Shown here piece by piece: positions 46,715 to 54,910 of a stretch of 64,000 bases of DNA. How positions within the stretch are numbered: the first letter of the stretch is position 1; every line of letters begins with the position of its first letter. Source of the DNA: Flavobacterium chilense (lineage in GTDB: Bacteria; Bacteroidota; Bacteroidia; Flavobacteriales; Flavobacteriaceae); the NCBI RefSeq assembly GCF_001602525.1, contig NZ_LSYT01000003.1, positions 1-64,000 on the forward strand. Reading direction: 5' to 3'. Below the pieces are notes generated by a model, which was given only the letters and a program-made list of their open reading frames with translations, searched no databases and was not told the origin of the DNA. Both the position numbers and the translations under genes were made by a program.

Positions 46715-47830
46715 ATGGAAACAAAGAAAACAACTAAAACTGAGTCAGCTTTTGATTTAAATACATCAACATTTTTGCCAGCTGAAGAATATCGTCATGT
46801 TTACAACAATAAGGTAATTTGCGTTACTGATTCTAAAGGTTATCCAGAGCCAGATAATATGAATCCTAATAAAATTAGGGTAGGTACGGGTGGATTTATT
46901 CCTCTTTGGGATGTAGGTGTAAGTTTGAACTGGCGATTCAGTAAATCTTTTGATAGTTATTTTAAAAATCCTGAAGCTGCAAAAAATGGTGTACGAGAAC
47001 TTTTTGTGCAAGCAACAATGGGTTGGAAAGATGCATGGCCTGTAAAATTTCATGAAGTCAGAGACGGGTGGGATTTTGAAATAGATATGCACACGGAGGA
47101 TTGTGATAATTCAGGCTGCGTATTAGCATCGGCATTTTTTCCCGGTGCAGGACAAAATACATTTTACATTTATCCAACAATGTTTAAACAGACCTATCAG
47201 GAACAAATAGAAACTATTGAGCATGAAATGGGACATATTTTTGGACTAAGACATTTTTTTGCTAACATTAGTGAAACCAAATGGAAAAGCGAATTATTTG
47301 GAACAGATACACCTTTTTCAATTATGAATTATGGTGAAAAGAGTAAGTTAGAAAACACTGATATTGAAGATTTAAAAAAATTGTATCAATTAGTATGGAG
47401 TAATCAATTGACCGAAATTAATGGAACTCCTATTAAAAAGTTCGTTTCTTATCATATGAGTAAGAGTAAAACAATTGATTTTGGCGCAACGCCTGGTTTA
47501 CAACTTTTACAAATCAATGCTGAACCTTCCTCAGACGGGTCTGTAAATTACTTAAGGGCTGATAATTATTATGCAGATCAGTTTTCATGTGTAGTACATG
47601 GATACAGCTATTACAGACTCACAAATATACACAGTGCTAACACCATCACGGGTTGTGTCACAAAAACCTGGCTCTATGAGGGAAGAGAAGTTTTTGAATA
47701 TATACCTTTTACTTTAGCTCCAGGCGCCTGGAAAGTATTTGGATGTTTTTTTGTAACAATGAGTCAGCCTATAACTTTTAAAATTTGTTCTTTTTATGGA
47801 ACTGTGCAAAAATGCACATGTTCTGCTTAA
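46715..47830 (+). CDS. Metzincin metalloprotease
   Basis: 371 residues. The zinc site HEMGHIFGLRH (H170, E171, H174, H180) is the full metzincin motif HExxHxxGxxH. A Met-turn (FSIMNYG, M204) follows 24 residues later, as in matrixins and related families. The catalytic domain covers about residues 50-225. The rest is a beta-rich C-terminal domain (about 235-371) with several Cys. No signal peptide is visible at the chosen ATG, odd for this family; no alternative in-frame upstream start with a signal peptide was seen. It may leave the cell by another route. Confidence 0.88.
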   Translation: METKKTTKTESAFDLNTSTFLPAEEYRHVYNNKVICVTDSKGYPEPDNMNPNKIRVGTGGFIPLWDVGVSLNWRFSKSFDSYFKNPEAAKNGVRELFVQATMGWKDAWPVKFHEVRDGWDFEIDMHTEDCDNSGCVLASAFFPGAGQNTFYIYPTMFKQTYQEQIETIEHEMGHIFGLRHFFANISETKWKSELFGTDTPFSIMNYGEKSKLENTDIEDLKKLYQLVWSNQLTEINGTPIKKFVSYHMSKSKTIDFGATPGLQLLQINAEPSSDGSVNYLRADNYYADQFSCVVHGYSYYRLTNIHSANTITGCVTKTWLYEGREVFEYIPFTLAPGAWKVFGCFFVTMSQPITFKICSFYGTVQKCTCSA

Positions 47831-47885
47831 TAGGTTAAATAGAGAAACTAAAGAAGAAATTATAAAAATAAAACAATTAATAATC

Positions 47886-48311
47886 ATGGAACAAATAGGT
47901 TTAAATTCAAAAGCTGAATATCAAACAGCTATATACACGACAGATCCACTTAAGATTGGATTTATTTTGAACAAAGTTATTCATAATCCGGAGACGTCTA
48001 TCCTTGTGGAAACTGGTAAAAATGAATATTGGGTCTTTTACACGGGAAATGCCTCGCTACCAGAAAAAGATACTAGGATTAAAAACTTTAAAATGCAAAA
48101 TAAAGAAAGTAAAAATATAAAACTAGAAGATGATTCAGTTTTAGGACCTGATCGTTGGGTGTCAGAAATAGTTAAAATCCAGCGTGGTGATTTCTTTTTT
48201 GTGGACATCTGTAATGCGATCAACAAGATACGAAATAAGAATACTATCAGAATAGTTGTTGAACAAGGTGAAGAGGTGAACCGTAAACTATATTTTTATT
48301 ATAAAACATGA
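47886..48311 (+). CDS. Hypothetical protein
   Basis: 141 residues from ATG 47886 (MEQIGLNSKAEYQ). An in-frame ATG at 47796 adds 30 residues but would overlap the protease gene by 35 bases, so the later start is preferred. Soluble, mixed alpha/beta, no signal peptide, family not recognised. The stop overlaps the next start codon (ATGA), showing translational coupling with the beta-barrel gene that follows. Confidence 0.7.
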   Translation: MEQIGLNSKAEYQTAIYTTDPLKIGFILNKVIHNPETSILVETGKNEYWVFYTGNASLPEKDTRIKNFKMQNKESKNIKLEDDSVLGPDRWVSEIVKIQRGDFFFVDICNAINKIRNKNTIRIVVEQGEEVNRKLYFYYKT

Positions 48312-48796
48312 AAAAGTTAATCTTTATTTTATATTTTCTAATATTTTTTCAATCAAAATCTATTAGTCAAAATACTGTTCATGGGCCTTCTGTGAAGTTT
48401 GGATATAGCACACTGGAAAAATATTCTTTTGGGGTCGGATATAATTTTTTAAAGTTTAAAGACAATTGGGGTTGGTCCAGACCAGCTCATAATTATTATT
48501 TAGAATATATTCCTGAATATAAAGCGATTGGTTTATCAGCAAACTTGCAGTATACTCTAATATTTGTAGAAGCTGGAATAGAAGCGAGTTTCCGTTCAAA
48601 AAATGAAAACAATGATTCTTATTTTTCATTTTATCCTCATATTGGTTTTGATTTGATCAATGTAGATTTATCATTTGGTCCAGAATTGTTAACATATAAA
48701 TCAAATGGTAACAATATTGGTTTTAAGATATCTCTTAAGATTCATCCCAAGCTATTTAATCAGGGCACAAATAGATTAAAATTTAAAAAAGATTAA
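48308..48796 (+). CDS. Small secreted outer-membrane beta-barrel-like protein
   Basis: 162 residues with a signal peptide (MKKLIFILYFLIFFQSKSISQ). Alternating amphipathic strands (KFGYSTLEKYSFGVGYNF, AIGLSANLQYTLIFVEAGI, NIGFKISLKIHPKLF) suggest a small beta-barrel. It overlaps the preceding gene by 4 bases and is last in the plus-strand group 44887-48796. Function unknown. Confidence 0.7.
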   Translation: MKKLIFILYFLIFFQSKSISQNTVHGPSVKFGYSTLEKYSFGVGYNFLKFKDNWGWSRPAHNYYLEYIPEYKAIGLSANLQYTLIFVEAGIEASFRSKNENNDSYFSFYPHIGFDLINVDLSFGPELLTYKSNGNNIGFKISLKIHPKLFNQGTNRLKFKKD

Positions 48797-48999
48797 AAAA
48801 TAGCATAATAAATATTTGAATCTTGTTTTTGTTAACCTTGATTTCATTGAGTATTTGTTTCTTTGATTAGCATTGTGTCACAACTCTGCCAGACAGATTT
48901 AGTTCGGTTAAGAAAATGAAAAGCAGTTTAAAATAAAAAACCTGTAAATCTAATGATTCGCATGTTTTCCATATTTATTTTCGAGTTTTTGAACATAAA

Positions 49000-49030
49000 A
49001 AAAAGTCCTAATTTTCATTAGGACTTTTTT
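49000..49030 (-). terminator. Bidirectional terminator after tRNA-Tyr
   Basis: AGTCCTAA and TTAGGACT form a stem around TTTTCA, with A-run and T-run on either side. It lies just past the 3' end of the minus-strand tRNA and may also stop read-through from the plus strand. Confidence 0.85.
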
Positions 49031-49032
49031 GG

Positions 49033-49113
49033 TGGGGAGAGCAGGATTCGAACCTGCGAAGTTCACACAGCAGATTTACAGTCTGCCCTCGTTGGCCGCT
49101 TGAGTATCTCCCC
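49033..49113 (-). tRNA. tRNA-Tyr (GTA)
   Basis: On the minus strand the sequence starts GGGGAGATACTCAAGCGGCC and ends GGTTCGAATCCTGCTCTCCC plus A. The seven-base acceptor stem GGGGAGA/TCTCCCC is perfect. The anticodon loop CTGTAAA gives anticodon GTA (Tyr), and there is a long variable arm as expected for tRNA-Tyr. CCA is not encoded. Confidence 0.97.
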
Positions 49114-49154
49114 TTAAGCTTTGTTTTGTTGTGCTTTGTTGTTCTAAGCGGTGG

Positions 49155-49185
49155 CAAAGATAGGAACTCTTTCTACATTTCCAAA
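49155..49185 (-). promoter_or_regulatory. Promoter of tRNA-Tyr
   Basis: On the minus strand TTTG (49185-49182), a 19-base spacer and TATCTTTG (49162-49155) match the Bacteroidota consensus TTTG-N19-TAnnTTTG exactly, 41 bases upstream of the tRNA. The remaining part of the gap, to 49545, shows no gene. Confidence 0.85.
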
Positions 49186-49545
49186 CAAAAAAAGTACTTA
49201 ATTTTAAGTTATTTTAAAGTTATTTTTTAATTCGTTGGAATTGAATAAAATAAAAAAAGCTTATTTATGTGGTTTTTTATAAAAGTAGGATTATTTGTAT
49301 GGTATTTTTGTCTTTTTTACTTTCAATTTAGGACTCTTAAAGTCGCCAGCCATTGCTATTATTCATGTATTAGAATTAAAAATGAAGAAATAACTTCTAT
49401 TTGATAGTACTTAGAAATTGTATTATTTTAAAAATATTAAATATCTCTACAGATTAAATCATCTTTGCAATAGTTCCTTTTCAGGCTGTATTTTTATTCC
49501 TGTTTTGAAATAATATACTTTTCTAGATATTGGCTGTCTAAAAAC

Positions 49546-49580
49546 AAAAAAATCTCCACCAGGGAGATTTTTTTTGTTGT
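49546..49580 (-). terminator. Terminator of the thioredoxin-like gene
   Basis: AATCTCC and GGAGATT form a stem around ACCAG, bordered by A and T runs on either side. It lies 16 bases past the original stop of the TlpA-like reading frame, supporting that this frame once ended at 49596. Confidence 0.85.
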
Positions 49581-49595
49581 ATTGAATACTTGGTA

Positions 49596-50765
49596 TTATT
49601 TAGCTAAAAGCTCTAAGATTTTCGCTTTCAATTCAGGTCCTCTTAAGTCCTGAGCAACTACTTTTCCTGATGCATCAAGAATAAAGGTTGCCGGAATAGA
49701 TTCTACTCCGTATTGCTTAGCAATTGGCTCATCCCAGAATTTTAAGTTTGATACCTGAGTCCAGGTTAAACCATCTTTGGCGATAGCCTCTTTCCAGGCA
49801 GCAGCTTCTTTATCTAAAGAAACACCAATAATATTTAATCCTTTTGCGTGTAGTTCTTTGTAAATAGCTACAACGTTAGGGTTTTCTTTTCTGCATGGTC
49901 CGCACCATGAAGCCCAAAAGTCTACAATAGTAACTTTACCTAAACTTTCTTTTAGAGAAACTACTTTTCCTTCAGGATTAGGAGCTGAAAAATCTGCTCT
50001 TCATTTAGCGCTACCAACAGGAGGAGTAGCTGATGCTCCAACTGCAGGCATTTTCATTTCACCTAATTTTGTTTTAATTTCTTTACCAGTAGTACTGTTT
50101 TTTAATGACTCATCTAATGAGTTGTATAAAGCCTCAGCTTTTTTAATATCAGTACTTGGATCATTAATCATGCTTTGAACAATTAAAGCAGAGATAAATG
50201 CTTTTGGATGAGTTTCAGCGTAAGCTAAATATTTCTTTTTAGAATTAGCCTGAACTTCAGTTTGTAAAGTCATGTATTGTTTCATCAAGCTGTTGATTGT
50301 AGCAGTATCCTGAGCTTGTTGAGCTTGTTGCATTTTTTGAGTGTTTTTTTTCTGAAAATCGATTAAACTTTTTTGAGTTTTTGTCATATCTTCATTAAAC
50401 TTTGTATACTCATCGTTATTGTAAGTTCCTGATATTTTAGATTTGTGAATACTATCTTTATCAATTGCGATAGTAATTTCTCCTGTCTCTAATATAAAAG
50501 GAATTGGACCATTAGCATCCTGAAGAATTAAAGTATGAAAAGCTGGCTCAGTTACTTTTCCTTTTATTTCGAATTTTCCATTTTCCACTTTTACAGTGTC
50601 AAGGGCTACAGGCATTTTTGTTTTAGGATCCTGACCTTGAAGAATGATTGTTTTTCCGTTTTCAATTCCTTTTGCAGTTCCGGTAATTAAGTATTCTCCG
50701 TCTTTAACTTTGCTGCATGAAATAATCGCTACAGAAGCGGTAAGTAAAAAAAGTATTTTTTTCAT
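49596..50765 (-). pseudogene. TlpA-like thioredoxin lipoprotein gene split by an in-frame TGA
   Basis: The frame runs 390 codons from ATG 50765 to TAA 49596, with one TGA at 50003-50001 between AK and RADFSAPNPEGK. The N-terminal 254 residues carry a lipoprotein signal (IISCSKVK, Cys17) and a DUF4369 domain, then a Gln-rich helical linker. After the TGA the same frame encodes a complete thioredoxin domain with FWASWCGPC (active site 49907-49893). Intact homologues are anchored disulfide reductases. A single base change from GGA or CGA would explain the stop; a sequencing error is the alternative. If real, only the DUF4369 part is made, without a redox centre. Confidence 0.88.
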
Positions 50766-50799
50766 TATAAAAAATTAATTAGTTAATTGATTTGTGCAA

Positions 50800-50807
50800 C
50801 AAAAGTA
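50800..50807 (-). promoter_or_regulatory. -7 box upstream of the TlpA-like gene
   Basis: TACTTTTG on the minus strand fits TAnnTTTG, 34 bases upstream of the ATG at 50765. No -33 element was recognised. Confidence 0.5.
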
Positions 50808-50973
50808 TCTAAAAATATAAAACAGAAAGAATTTTGTAACCTAAAATTTTGTTATAGTTTTTTTAAGCTTAATTCTCATGTAATCAGGGTGTTTGTTGGT
50901 ATTATTTGATTAAAAACTCTTAATTGTATTATTATAATGAGTATAAATTGATAATTTTTTAAATTTTACGCAT

Positions 50974-51003
50974 AAAAAAAGCACTCTGATGTCAGAGTGC
51001 TTG
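50974..51003 (-). terminator. Terminator after the J-domain/KTSC gene
   Basis: AAGCACTCTGA and TCAGAGTGCTT form a near-perfect stem around TG, with an A-run on the plus-strand left side, i.e. a U-run for the minus-strand transcript ending at 51025. Confidence 0.75.
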
Positions 51004-51024
51004 TAGGAATATTTTAGAAGAAAT

Positions 51025-51465
51025 CTATTCTTGATTTGTTTTCTTTCTCCACGTAAAAGAGTTTAAAATATGTCTTTTTGCGAATCTTCCAGGAGAATCA
51101 GCATTTACCATTTTTACGTAAGTAGCTTTAGGAACACTGATGTATTCGTAAACGCTTCCGTTAGAGAAATCAATAATTAAACGGCCTTCTACAAATTTAT
51201 AATCTGTAATAGAACAAGTTGAAATTGTTTCAGTGTATTCAGGTAAATTAAGTTTGATAGTATCAGGGTGAATGCTTACTAAAAAGTGATAAGCTTCAAT
51301 AATAGATTTACTTTTTTCTTCTGCAGCTTTTAAACCAGCATCATCACCTTGAAATTTATCAGGATGTGATTCTTTCATTGCATTACGATAAATCGTTTTT
51401 AAATCTTTTAACTCTGCAGTTTTGTCTACTTCTAGTAACTTACGGTATTCAACTATTTTTTTCAT
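51025..51465 (-). CDS. J-domain protein fused to a KTSC domain
   Basis: 146 residues. Residues 5-65 are a J domain with the HPD motif at 34-36 (KESHPDKF), which stimulates DnaK ATPase. Residues about 79-140 match KTSC (ITDYKFVEGRLIIDFSNGSV, YEYISVPKATYVKMVNADSP, GRFAKRHI), a small domain of unclear role, often linked to nucleic-acid-related proteins. The fusion suggests a dedicated co-chaperone. A TAnnTTTG box (TACCTTTG) lies at 51543-51536 on the same strand. Confidence 0.88.
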   Translation of the reverse strand: MKKIVEYRKLLEVDKTAELKDLKTIYRNAMKESHPDKFQGDDAGLKAAEEKSKSIIEAYHFLVSIHPDTIKLNLPEYTETISTCSITDYKFVEGRLIIDFSNGSVYEYISVPKATYVKMVNADSPGRFAKRHILNSFTWRKKTNQE

Positions 51466-51535
51466 AAATAAAAGGTAACTTATTGTCTGTTAGTTTGAAA
51501 TGGGTGTTTTTTATTTCAAAACGACAAATTTTTTG

Positions 51536-51543
51536 CAAAGGTA
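51536..51543 (-). promoter_or_regulatory. -7 box of the J-domain/KTSC gene
   Basis: TACCTTTG on the minus strand fits the Bacteroidota consensus, 70 bases upstream of the ATG at 51465. No clear -33 element. Confidence 0.5.
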
Positions 51544-51608
51544 CACTTTTTTTTAACTTTTCAGTTTTCATCGAAAAAATATTCAGAAAAGTTATTTGTA
51601 AATACATA

Positions 51609-51748
51609 TTTAGCCGCAAAGCACTTTAAGTTTTACATACAGGCTTTTATAAAGCACAAAGTTCGCAAAGCCTCATGCAGATATAGCTTTGCGAACTTTA
51701 TATTTCATTATTACTAAAGTAAAAAACTTAGTGTGCTTTGCGGTTAAA
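51609..51748. repeat. Nested palindromic intergenic repeat
   Basis: The outer arms TTTAGCCGCAAAGCAC (51609-51624) and GTGCTTTGCGGTTAAA (51733-51748) enclose perfect inner arms AAAGTTCGCAAAGC (51658-51671) and GCTTTGCGAACTTT (51686-51699). This cruciform-like element fills most of the 316-base gap 51466-51781, which has no gene. Elements of this GCAAAG/CTTTGC type are common between genes in flavobacteria, from memory. Confidence 0.8.
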
Positions 51749-51781
51749 TCTCCTCATTTCAAATTGAAACCTGAAACAACA

Positions 51782-52033
51782 CTATTTATCCTCAGGCTTA
51801 TTATTCGCTTTATTAAAGTTTTTTGATTTCTTTGGATATTTATCATAACTAATATCACTTGGATTTTCAATTACAGATTTTATGGTAATCCAGTCACCAA
51901 TCTCAAAATTAGTGTGAGCTATCTTATAATCTAAAAGATATTCACCACAAAAATAATTGTTGTTTTCATCTTTTTCTATGATGCCGGTATAAACTCCTTT
52001 TTGCAACATTTTTTCGTGTGAATCTTTAGACAT
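51782..52033 (-). CDS. Small hypothetical protein
   Basis: 83 residues, soluble. The first 55 residues look like a small beta-barrel (GVYTGIIEKDENNNYFCGEY, GDWITIKSV); the tail is Lys/Asn-rich and disordered. Family not recognised. A TAnnTTTG box lies at 52067-52060, and the gene is divergent from 52120-52662. Confidence 0.65.
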   Translation of the reverse strand: MSKDSHEKMLQKGVYTGIIEKDENNNYFCGEYLLDYKIAHTNFEIGDWITIKSVIENPSDISYDKYPKKSKNFNKANNKPEDK

Positions 52034-52059
52034 GATTTTTTATTTTAAAATTGAAGGTA

Positions 52060-52082
52060 CAAAGTTAATCAATTTATCTTTG
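52060..52082. promoter_or_regulatory. Divergent -7 boxes
   Basis: TAACTTTG reads leftward at 52067-52060 and TATCTTTG reads rightward at 52075-52082. Both match TAnnTTTG and are seven bases apart, serving the 83-residue gene on the left and the operon starting at 52120 on the right. Confidence 0.6.
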
Positions 52083-52119
52083 TTTTAGGGAGTTCGTGAC
52101 AATCTCAGTATATTTGCAC

Positions 52120-52662
52120 ATGCAAAAAAACTTTAAGCCACATCCTAATTCGTTCAAAAATACCTTTTGTGTTTTTCATGAGGTGCTTTCAGATAAAATT
52201 GAAGGTCTGAAGAAACAGTTTGAAAGTAAAGCCGGAAGTACCTATTATTATACCGAAGCCGGAATGTATCGTGTTTCAAATCATTGGGGAAGATTGGCCA
52301 ACAGCAAGTGGCGTTTGATAGCAATGGATCCGGAAACACCTTCTAAAACTAAAATAGGTTTTGCAGCCTGGAATGAGTTTTATCCTGATAATGCCGAAGA
52401 TAAGTTATATTATATAGAGGCAGATTTTAATAAAAACACAGCAAATTATCAGCATAAAAATAATCCACAATATGATAAAAAAGCAATCTTGAGAACCAGT
52501 TTTGAAACTGCAAAAAGATTAAAACAAATCAGAAATTTGCAGCAATTAACCTCTTGGGCAAAATATTTTGATTATGATGATATTGAGAAGTTAAGAGAAC
52601 AAATTATCAATGAATTGATATTTACAGAGAAGACTTTAGACGAAATTAAAAGAGAAATATAA
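52120..52662 (+). CDS. Conserved hypothetical protein
   Basis: 180 residues from ATG 52120 (MQKNFKPHPNSFKN). A GTG at 52096 is in frame but lies only 13 bases after the -7 box, so the ATG is preferred. Soluble, with no motifs I recognise; the middle (WGRLANSKWRLIAMDPETPS) is beta-rich and the end helical. The stop overlaps the next start (TAATG), so it is coupled to the small basic protein that follows. Confidence 0.75.
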   Translation: MQKNFKPHPNSFKNTFCVFHEVLSDKIEGLKKQFESKAGSTYYYTEAGMYRVSNHWGRLANSKWRLIAMDPETPSKTKIGFAAWNEFYPDNAEDKLYYIEADFNKNTANYQHKNNPQYDKKAILRTSFETAKRLKQIRNLQQLTSWAKYFDYDDIEKLREQIINELIFTEKTLDEIKREI

Positions 52663-52808
52663 TGGGACGCAACAACGAAAGGAATATCAAAAAGCATAAT
52701 GACAAATTGCATAAAGCCCAAAACAAAGTAAAACAGGCTGAAATTGCGCGTAAGGAAAAGCTAAAAGAAATCATTAAGAAATTCAACGAAGACAAAAAAG
52801 AGCAATAA
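52662..52808 (+). CDS. Small basic helical protein
   Basis: A 48-residue ORF starting MGRNNERNIKKHNDKLHK. It is strongly basic and helical throughout. The start overlaps the preceding stop by one base. Coupling and composition support expression; it could bind nucleic acid, but no family is recognised. Confidence 0.65.
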   Translation: MGRNNERNIKKHNDKLHKAQNKVKQAEIARKEKLKEIIKKFNEDKKEQ

Positions 52809-52814
52809 ATAATA

Positions 52815-52906
52815 GGTTTACCACGAATTTTCACGAATTATTTTTTTAAAATTTATGTTCAATAGAAATTAAAAATTAGTGGCAATTGGTGAAATTCGTG
52901 ACAAAA
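52815..52906. repeat. Palindromic intergenic repeat, copy 1
   Basis: ACCACGAATTTTCACGAATT on the left is answered by AGTGGCAATTGGTGAAATTC and GTGAC on the right in inverted orientation, with an AT-rich centre. A related element lies at 63005-63095. Confidence 0.72.
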
Positions 52907-52919
52907 AATATATATAAAT

Positions 52920-53147
52920 ATGAAATACGAAGACTTAAAAGCAAACGTACAGGAAATCATTGATTTGATTGCTGCAAAACAAAATAGAGAAGCTAATAAC
53001 AAATTGCTTGAAGTAAGTGAAACATTAGACGATATGCTGGATCATGCAGAAGAAGATGAAGATCTGAGAGAAATTAGCAGATATCAGGTTCTGTTAAATC
53101 AGTTACATGTAAAAATTAATGGAGAAGAACAGGTTGATGAAGAGTAA
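52920..53147 (+). CDS. Small acidic conserved protein
   Basis: 75 residues, acidic and helical (LKANVQEIIDLIAAKQNREA, then LDDMLDHAEEDEDLREIS), ending EEQVDEE. No family recognised. It overlaps the start of the YchJ-like gene by 11 bases, so the two are coupled. Confidence 0.72.
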   Translation: MKYEDLKANVQEIIDLIAAKQNREANNKLLEVSETLDDMLDHAEEDEDLREISRYQVLLNQLHVKINGEEQVDEE

Positions 53148-53517
53148 AAAATGCTATTGCGATACCGGTTTACAGTTCGAAAATTGCTGCGGACAGTACC
53201 TGGAAAAAGATCAAAAAGCACCAACGGCATTAGCTTTAATGCGTTCAAGATACTCAGCTTATGCAACTCATCATGCAGATTATCTTGTAGAAACCACTTA
53301 TGTTTCAGAACGGAAATATTATTCAAAGTCAGAAATTCTAAAATGGGCGACAAGTAATCAATGGCAAAAACTGGAAATCCTAAGTTTTACCGAAAATACA
53401 GTTGAATTTAAAGCCTATTTTCTAGATTCAAATTCAAAACCCCAGGTTCATTATGAGTTTTCGACCTTTAAATTCGAAAATAATGTCTGGTATTATCTTG
53501 ACGGAAAGTTTGAATAA
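53137..53517 (+). CDS. YchJ/UPF0225-family SEC-C motif protein
   Basis: 126 residues from ATG 53137 (MKSKKCYCDTGLQFENCCGQ); an ATG at 53119 adds six residues. The N-terminal Cys set CYC...CC is the SEC-C-type zinc site, followed by APTALALMRSRYSAYATHHA, the hallmark of the YchJ family (NTF2-like fold). The first start would overlap the previous gene by 29 bases, the second by 11. Function of the family is not settled. Confidence 0.88.
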   Translation: MKSKKCYCDTGLQFENCCGQYLEKDQKAPTALALMRSRYSAYATHHADYLVETTYVSERKYYSKSEILKWATSNQWQKLEILSFTENTVEFKAYFLDSNSKPQVHYEFSTFKFENNVWYYLDGKFE

Positions 53518-53594
53518 TTAATATACTTCTTACCAATTTTAGTTCATTTATTTCAAATACTTTAACTAAAAATTAATAAACGTTTCTTTTTTCG

Positions 53595-53624
53595 TAATTC
53601 TAAAATAGCTTAATTTTAGAATTA
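53595..53624 (+). promoter_or_regulatory. Inverted repeat abutting the VWA gene start
   Basis: TAATTCTAAAAT (53595-53606) and ATTTTAGAATTA (53613-53624) are perfect 12-bp arms with spacer AGCTTA. The last base is the A of the start codon. It can act as an operator or, in RNA, hide the start site. Confidence 0.65.
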
Positions 53625-54742
53625 TGAAAAACGAATTTAGAAAAGGTTTTTATTTTAAAACATACGAAGCCCCATTTCAGTCTCCGTTTGAAAAACTATT
53701 TGGCATTTTCAAAGAGTTAATCACCCATACTTCGGGCGATTTTGATGAAGCTATAGACTGGCTTCGGGAGTTGGATAAAGAATATAAACTTACCGACGAA
53801 AATTATACCATCGATGATTTTATCGAAGATTTAAAAAAGAAAGGTTACATAAAAGACGAGGTTAAAGAAGACGGAACAGGTGGTTTTGGAATCACTGCTA
53901 AAACAGAACGCGCTATTAGGCAACAAGCTTTAGATCAGATCTTCGGAAATTTAAAGCGTTCCGGAAACGGAAATCACAAAACCAAACATGCCGGAAATGG
54001 CGATGAACATACAGGAGAATTTCGGGAATTTAGTTTTGGAGATGGTTTAGAGCGTATTTCGTTGACAGAAAGCCTGCGAAATGCCCAAATAAATAATGGT
54101 GTTGAAAGTTTCATGCTGACCGAAAATGATTTGGTGGTAGAAGAAACACAATATAAAGCCCAAATGAGTACGGTTTTGATGATCGATATCAGTCACAGTA
54201 TGATTTTGTATGGAGAAGACAGAATCACTCCTGCTAAAAAAGTAGCAATGGCTTTGGCTGAATTAATCACAACACGTTACCCAAAAGACACACTTGATAT
54301 ATTGGTTTTTGGAAACGATGCCTGGACAATCCCAATTAAAGATTTACCTTATTTACAAGTGGGTCCTTATCATACCAATACAGTTGCAGGTTTACAATTG
54401 GCAATGGATATTTTGCGTAGAAAACGAAATACCAACAAGCAAATTTTTATGATTACTGACGGAAAACCGAGCTGCGTTCGCGAACGCGATGGTTCATATT
54501 ACATGAACAGTAACGGACTCGACGAGTATATTGTAGACAAATGTTACACCCAGGCACAACAAGCCAGAAAATTACACATTCCGATTACGACCTTTATGAT
54601 TGCAAACGACCCATATTTACAGCGTTTTGTCAATCATTTTACCGAAGCCAATCAGGGAAAAGCATTTTATACCGGATTGAAAGGTTTGGGCGAAATGATT
54701 TTTGAAGATTACGAAACGAATAGAAAAAAAAGAGTTCGTTAA
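53624..54742 (+). CDS. VWA-domain protein (chelatase-like partner)
   Basis: 372 residues. After a helical N-terminal half, a von Willebrand A domain starts near residue 182 with the MIDAS motif DISHS (D188, S190, S192) and a later MITDGKPS. It is paired with the MoxR/ChlI-like AAA+ gene that follows (gap 168 bases to ATG 54911). Such AAA+/VWA pairs act together, the ATPase remodelling a client that the VWA protein recruits. The client is unknown. The perfect inverted repeat at its start codon suggests tight control. Confidence 0.88.
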   Translation: MKNEFRKGFYFKTYEAPFQSPFEKLFGIFKELITHTSGDFDEAIDWLRELDKEYKLTDENYTIDDFIEDLKKKGYIKDEVKEDGTGGFGITAKTERAIRQQALDQIFGNLKRSGNGNHKTKHAGNGDEHTGEFREFSFGDGLERISLTESLRNAQINNGVESFMLTENDLVVEETQYKAQMSTVLMIDISHSMILYGEDRITPAKKVAMALAELITTRYPKDTLDILVFGNDAWTIPIKDLPYLQVGPYHTNTVAGLQLAMDILRRKRNTNKQIFMITDGKPSCVRERDGSYYMNSNGLDEYIVDKCYTQAQQARKLHIPITTFMIANDPYLQRFVNHFTEANQGKAFYTGLKGLGEMIFEDYETNRKKRVR

Positions 54743-54910
54743 CTTAAGGTTCAAAAGTGACAAAGTCTCAAGGCAACAAAGACTTAAAAGCTTAAGTATC
54801 ATGCTGAGCGGAGTCAAAGAATTTCTTTAAAACATCGAATGTCGTAAACAAGCACATCAGTGCATTTTACATCATCCAGATTAAATAACAAATTAGATAT
54901 TTCAATAAAA

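Noticed and set aside
50001..50003. TGA read as selenocysteine
   Set aside because: The position precedes the thioredoxin domain rather than its active site, and no selenocysteine insertion element is visible.
52109..52116. TATATTTG as promoter of the 52120 gene
   Set aside because: It would place the transcript start at or after the ATG; TATCTTTG at 52075 is better placed.
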